Positions 63,501 to 64,000 of a stretch of DNA of 64,000 bases are shown here, in pieces. The stretch is from NCBI RefSeq assembly GCF_004151235.1, contig NZ_JUIV01000015.1:1-64000 (forward strand), in the 5' to 3' direction. Positions within the stretch are counted from its first letter, which is position 1; every line of letters starts with the position of its first letter. The notes below the pieces were generated by a model that searched no databases, was not told where the DNA came from, and saw only the letters and a program-made list of their open reading frames with translations. The translations under genes and the position numbers were made by a program. This DNA is from Flavobacterium anhuiense (GTDB taxonomy: Bacteria; Bacteroidota; Bacteroidia; Flavobacteriales; Flavobacteriaceae).

Positions 63501-63701
63501 TTGGAGATTTCCTATACATTACCAGAAAAAGTCTTGTCTAGATTCGGAATATTAAATACGAGATTTTATGCGGGAGGAACCAATTTGTTTTCTATCGATC
63601 ATATGAAACAGTACAATTTAGATCCTGAGACCAATAATACGACAGGAGTAAATTATCCGCAAACTCGTATTTACAGAATCGGTGTAAGCATTGAATTATA
63701 A
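60507..63701 (+). CDS. SusC/RagA TonB-dependent transporter of a glycan utilization locus
   Basis: A 1064-residue protein. N-terminal export signal with an unusually long polar n-region (to about residue 36: LTSGALLALALQSSFAA), CarboxypepD_reg-like domain (VKGKVTGPQGEPLPGVNILVKG), plug (LNEVVVVGYGTQKKASTTG; YGVRSANGVILVTTKRG) and a barrel ending RIGVSIEL. Next to a GH36 alpha-galactosidase it probably imports alpha-galactosyl oligosaccharides. Confidence 0.93.
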   Translation: MTKQKPTKEWLSSETWKITKLTSGALLALALQSSFAAELKETKFSTKLSSNLTLAKDDNASVFVEKLVKGKVTGPQGEPLPGVNILVKGTKITATTDFDGNFTIEVPDSNSILVFSYTGFLTKEVRADDAVSIQLEEQNQTLNEVVVVGYGTQKKASTTGAIASIKGGVLTQNASANVSNGIAGRMSGVIANNRSGRPGDDSSSLLIRGFNSFGGGTSPLVVVDGIPDRDLNRINPDDIESVTVLKDASAAIYGVRSANGVILVTTKRGKVGAPTIKVDGSYGIQQLTRMSERVNSWEYMTYYNELNAHKGTTLPYTQAEIDKYKAGNDPNYTSTDWLKQVYRKDAPQANLSLSVNGGNEQVKYFFSGQYLNQESNLRYSDERYRQFNLRSNIDVNITSNFKVNLDIATRKEDRNYPAVSIGSIMHETVSMYPFIPAYWKNGLPSSGITNGRNPILMSSPSAGYDHVINLIVNPKIGFELKLPKITEGLTLSGYAAFDYNVRNEKRFTKPWDAYSYDKTNDSYNNVKNSTSITSVMQDERIANQNTYFAKLAYDRKFNKHSVNAFVGYEQTTMDKTQTYAYRRDLLSDQLDQIFTGSTKGQNATGGAYQDGRESFLGRVAYNFDDKYFAEVSARYNGSFNFPSSTRWGMFPAISAGWKISEEPFFKNNIKGFDLLKIRASWGRMGNDDLRETINGVEYLNQYLFLTRYQLTTDQQLYSYFGSDYTLNNSIYLSSTPNPNITWEIQDSKNIGFDFGFFKNKLTATFDYFSNKRSDILAARNASVPLYTGLSLPKENIGKTVNRGTDWSINYADNINSFKYSVGFNFTYAQSEVLFRDEAANIPSWQKSTGRAIDSWMVYQTNGIYRTQAEVDNSPHFEGAKPGDLWVKDIDGDGSITSNDKVRIPESATPKIAYGIPIRAEYKGFSVDMLWTGQAKARQMILPQAQGAIVAPPRWLYEDRYTADNPNSKYPVAFNDSDPRNNIPADFWLRDASFFRLKSLEISYTLPEKVLSRFGILNTRFYAGGTNLFSIDHMKQYNLDPETNNTTGVNYPQTRIYRIGVSIEL

Positions 63702-63721
63702 CAAGGTAAAAAGATCAAGAC

Positions 63722-64000
63722 ATGAAAAATTATAAAATCAATAAACTAATAAATATAAAAAAGAAGGCTCTTATTGCGGCTGCTTTTTTTATCACAGTTG
63801 CCACTGTAACATCTTGTACTGAAGACCCTTTAGATAAAGCGCCTTTGGATTCTTATACAGATGAAAATGTGTGGAATGACTTAAAACTTACCGAAGCTTT
63901 TGCTAATAATCTCTATAGCGTTTTACCAAGTACGCAACACAACTGGAACGACAGAACCAACCGCAGCTGGATTTTATCTACTGCTTGCGATGAAGCATTC
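63722..64000 (+). CDS. SusD/RagB-family lipoprotein, 3' end outside window
   Basis: Begins 20 bp after susC. Lipoprotein signal with lipobox TVTSC, followed by TEDPLDKAPLDSYTDENVW, the typical SusD N-terminus. Open to the window edge (93 codons visible). Partner of the upstream SusC. Confidence 0.88.
   Translation, partial: MKNYKINKLINIKKKALIAAAFFITVATVTSCTEDPLDKAPLDSYTDENVWNDLKLTEAFANNLYSVLPSTQHNWNDRTNRSWILSTACDEAF

Noticed and set aside
1..64000. CRISPR arrays, tRNA, rRNA, prophage or insertion sequences
   Set aside because: No regularly spaced direct repeats, no recognisable tRNA or rRNA sequence, and no transposase or phage protein was seen.

Overview
The window looks like chromosomal DNA of a Flavobacterium-type member of the Bacteroidota. 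It is AT-rich and has almost no Shine-Dalgarno sequences. It carries type IX secretion (T9SS) C-terminal sorting domains, two SusC/SusD pairs, TTTG/TAnnTTTG promoters, and intergenic palindromes of a kind common in flavobacteria. No rRNA, tRNA, CRISPR array, phage or insertion sequence was seen.

Layout. (1) 1-2.7 kb: the end of a T9SS-sorted surface protein and an OmpA-type outer-membrane protein. (2) 3.1-9.8 kb: one co-directional operon, nadA-nadB-ric-nrdD-nrdG-CopD-like, joining NAD synthesis, iron-sulfur repair and anaerobic dNTP synthesis. It is preceded by an FNR-like palindrome. nrdD is frameshifted just before its glycyl-radical domain. (3) 9.8-13.7 kb: an AspT-type antiporter, a small unknown gene, and a TetR regulator with an SDR gene that share one operator sequence. 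(4) 13.8-19.1 kb: fructokinase, a fused sucrose-phosphate synthase/phosphatase and a GH32-like protein, separated by repeats. (5) 19.4-21.3 kb: Crp/Fnr regulator, CPBP protease, small unknown protein. (6) 21.4-26.8 kb: a tightly overlapping seven-gene type III polyketide cluster with its own ketosynthase, dehydratase, ACP and phosphopantetheinyl transferase. (7) 26.9-35 kb: polysaccharide deacetylase, LuxR-type membrane regulator, HExxH protein, MscS channel, an orphan IlvN-like ACT protein behind two tandem isoleucine-rich leader peptide/terminator units, zinc alcohol dehydrogenase, L,D-transpeptidase. (8) 35.3-57.2 kb: what looks like a complete locus for using proline- and hydroxyproline-rich peptides such as collagen. 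It has an S37 peptidase, two M24 prolidase/aminopeptidase P enzymes, a secreted M43 metalloprotease, a SusCD importer, an S9 dipeptidyl peptidase, the four enzymes of trans-4-hydroxy-L-proline catabolism to 2-oxoglutarate, and an AraC regulator. (9) 57.4-64 kb: the start of a polysaccharide utilization locus with a GH36 alpha-galactosidase and a second SusC/SusD pair, cut by the window end.

Two regulatory structures stand out. First, a motif close to TGATACTATATTACCC recurs in the promoter regions at 36.6, 47.3, 56.2 and 59.9-60.3 kb. At several sites it is paired with a second copy 20-21 bp away, as expected for AraC-type tandem half-sites, and it would tie the peptide locus and the neighbouring PUL into one regulon. 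Second, the tandem leader-peptide attenuators at 32.75-33.06 kb predict isoleucine-dependent control of the ACT-domain gene.
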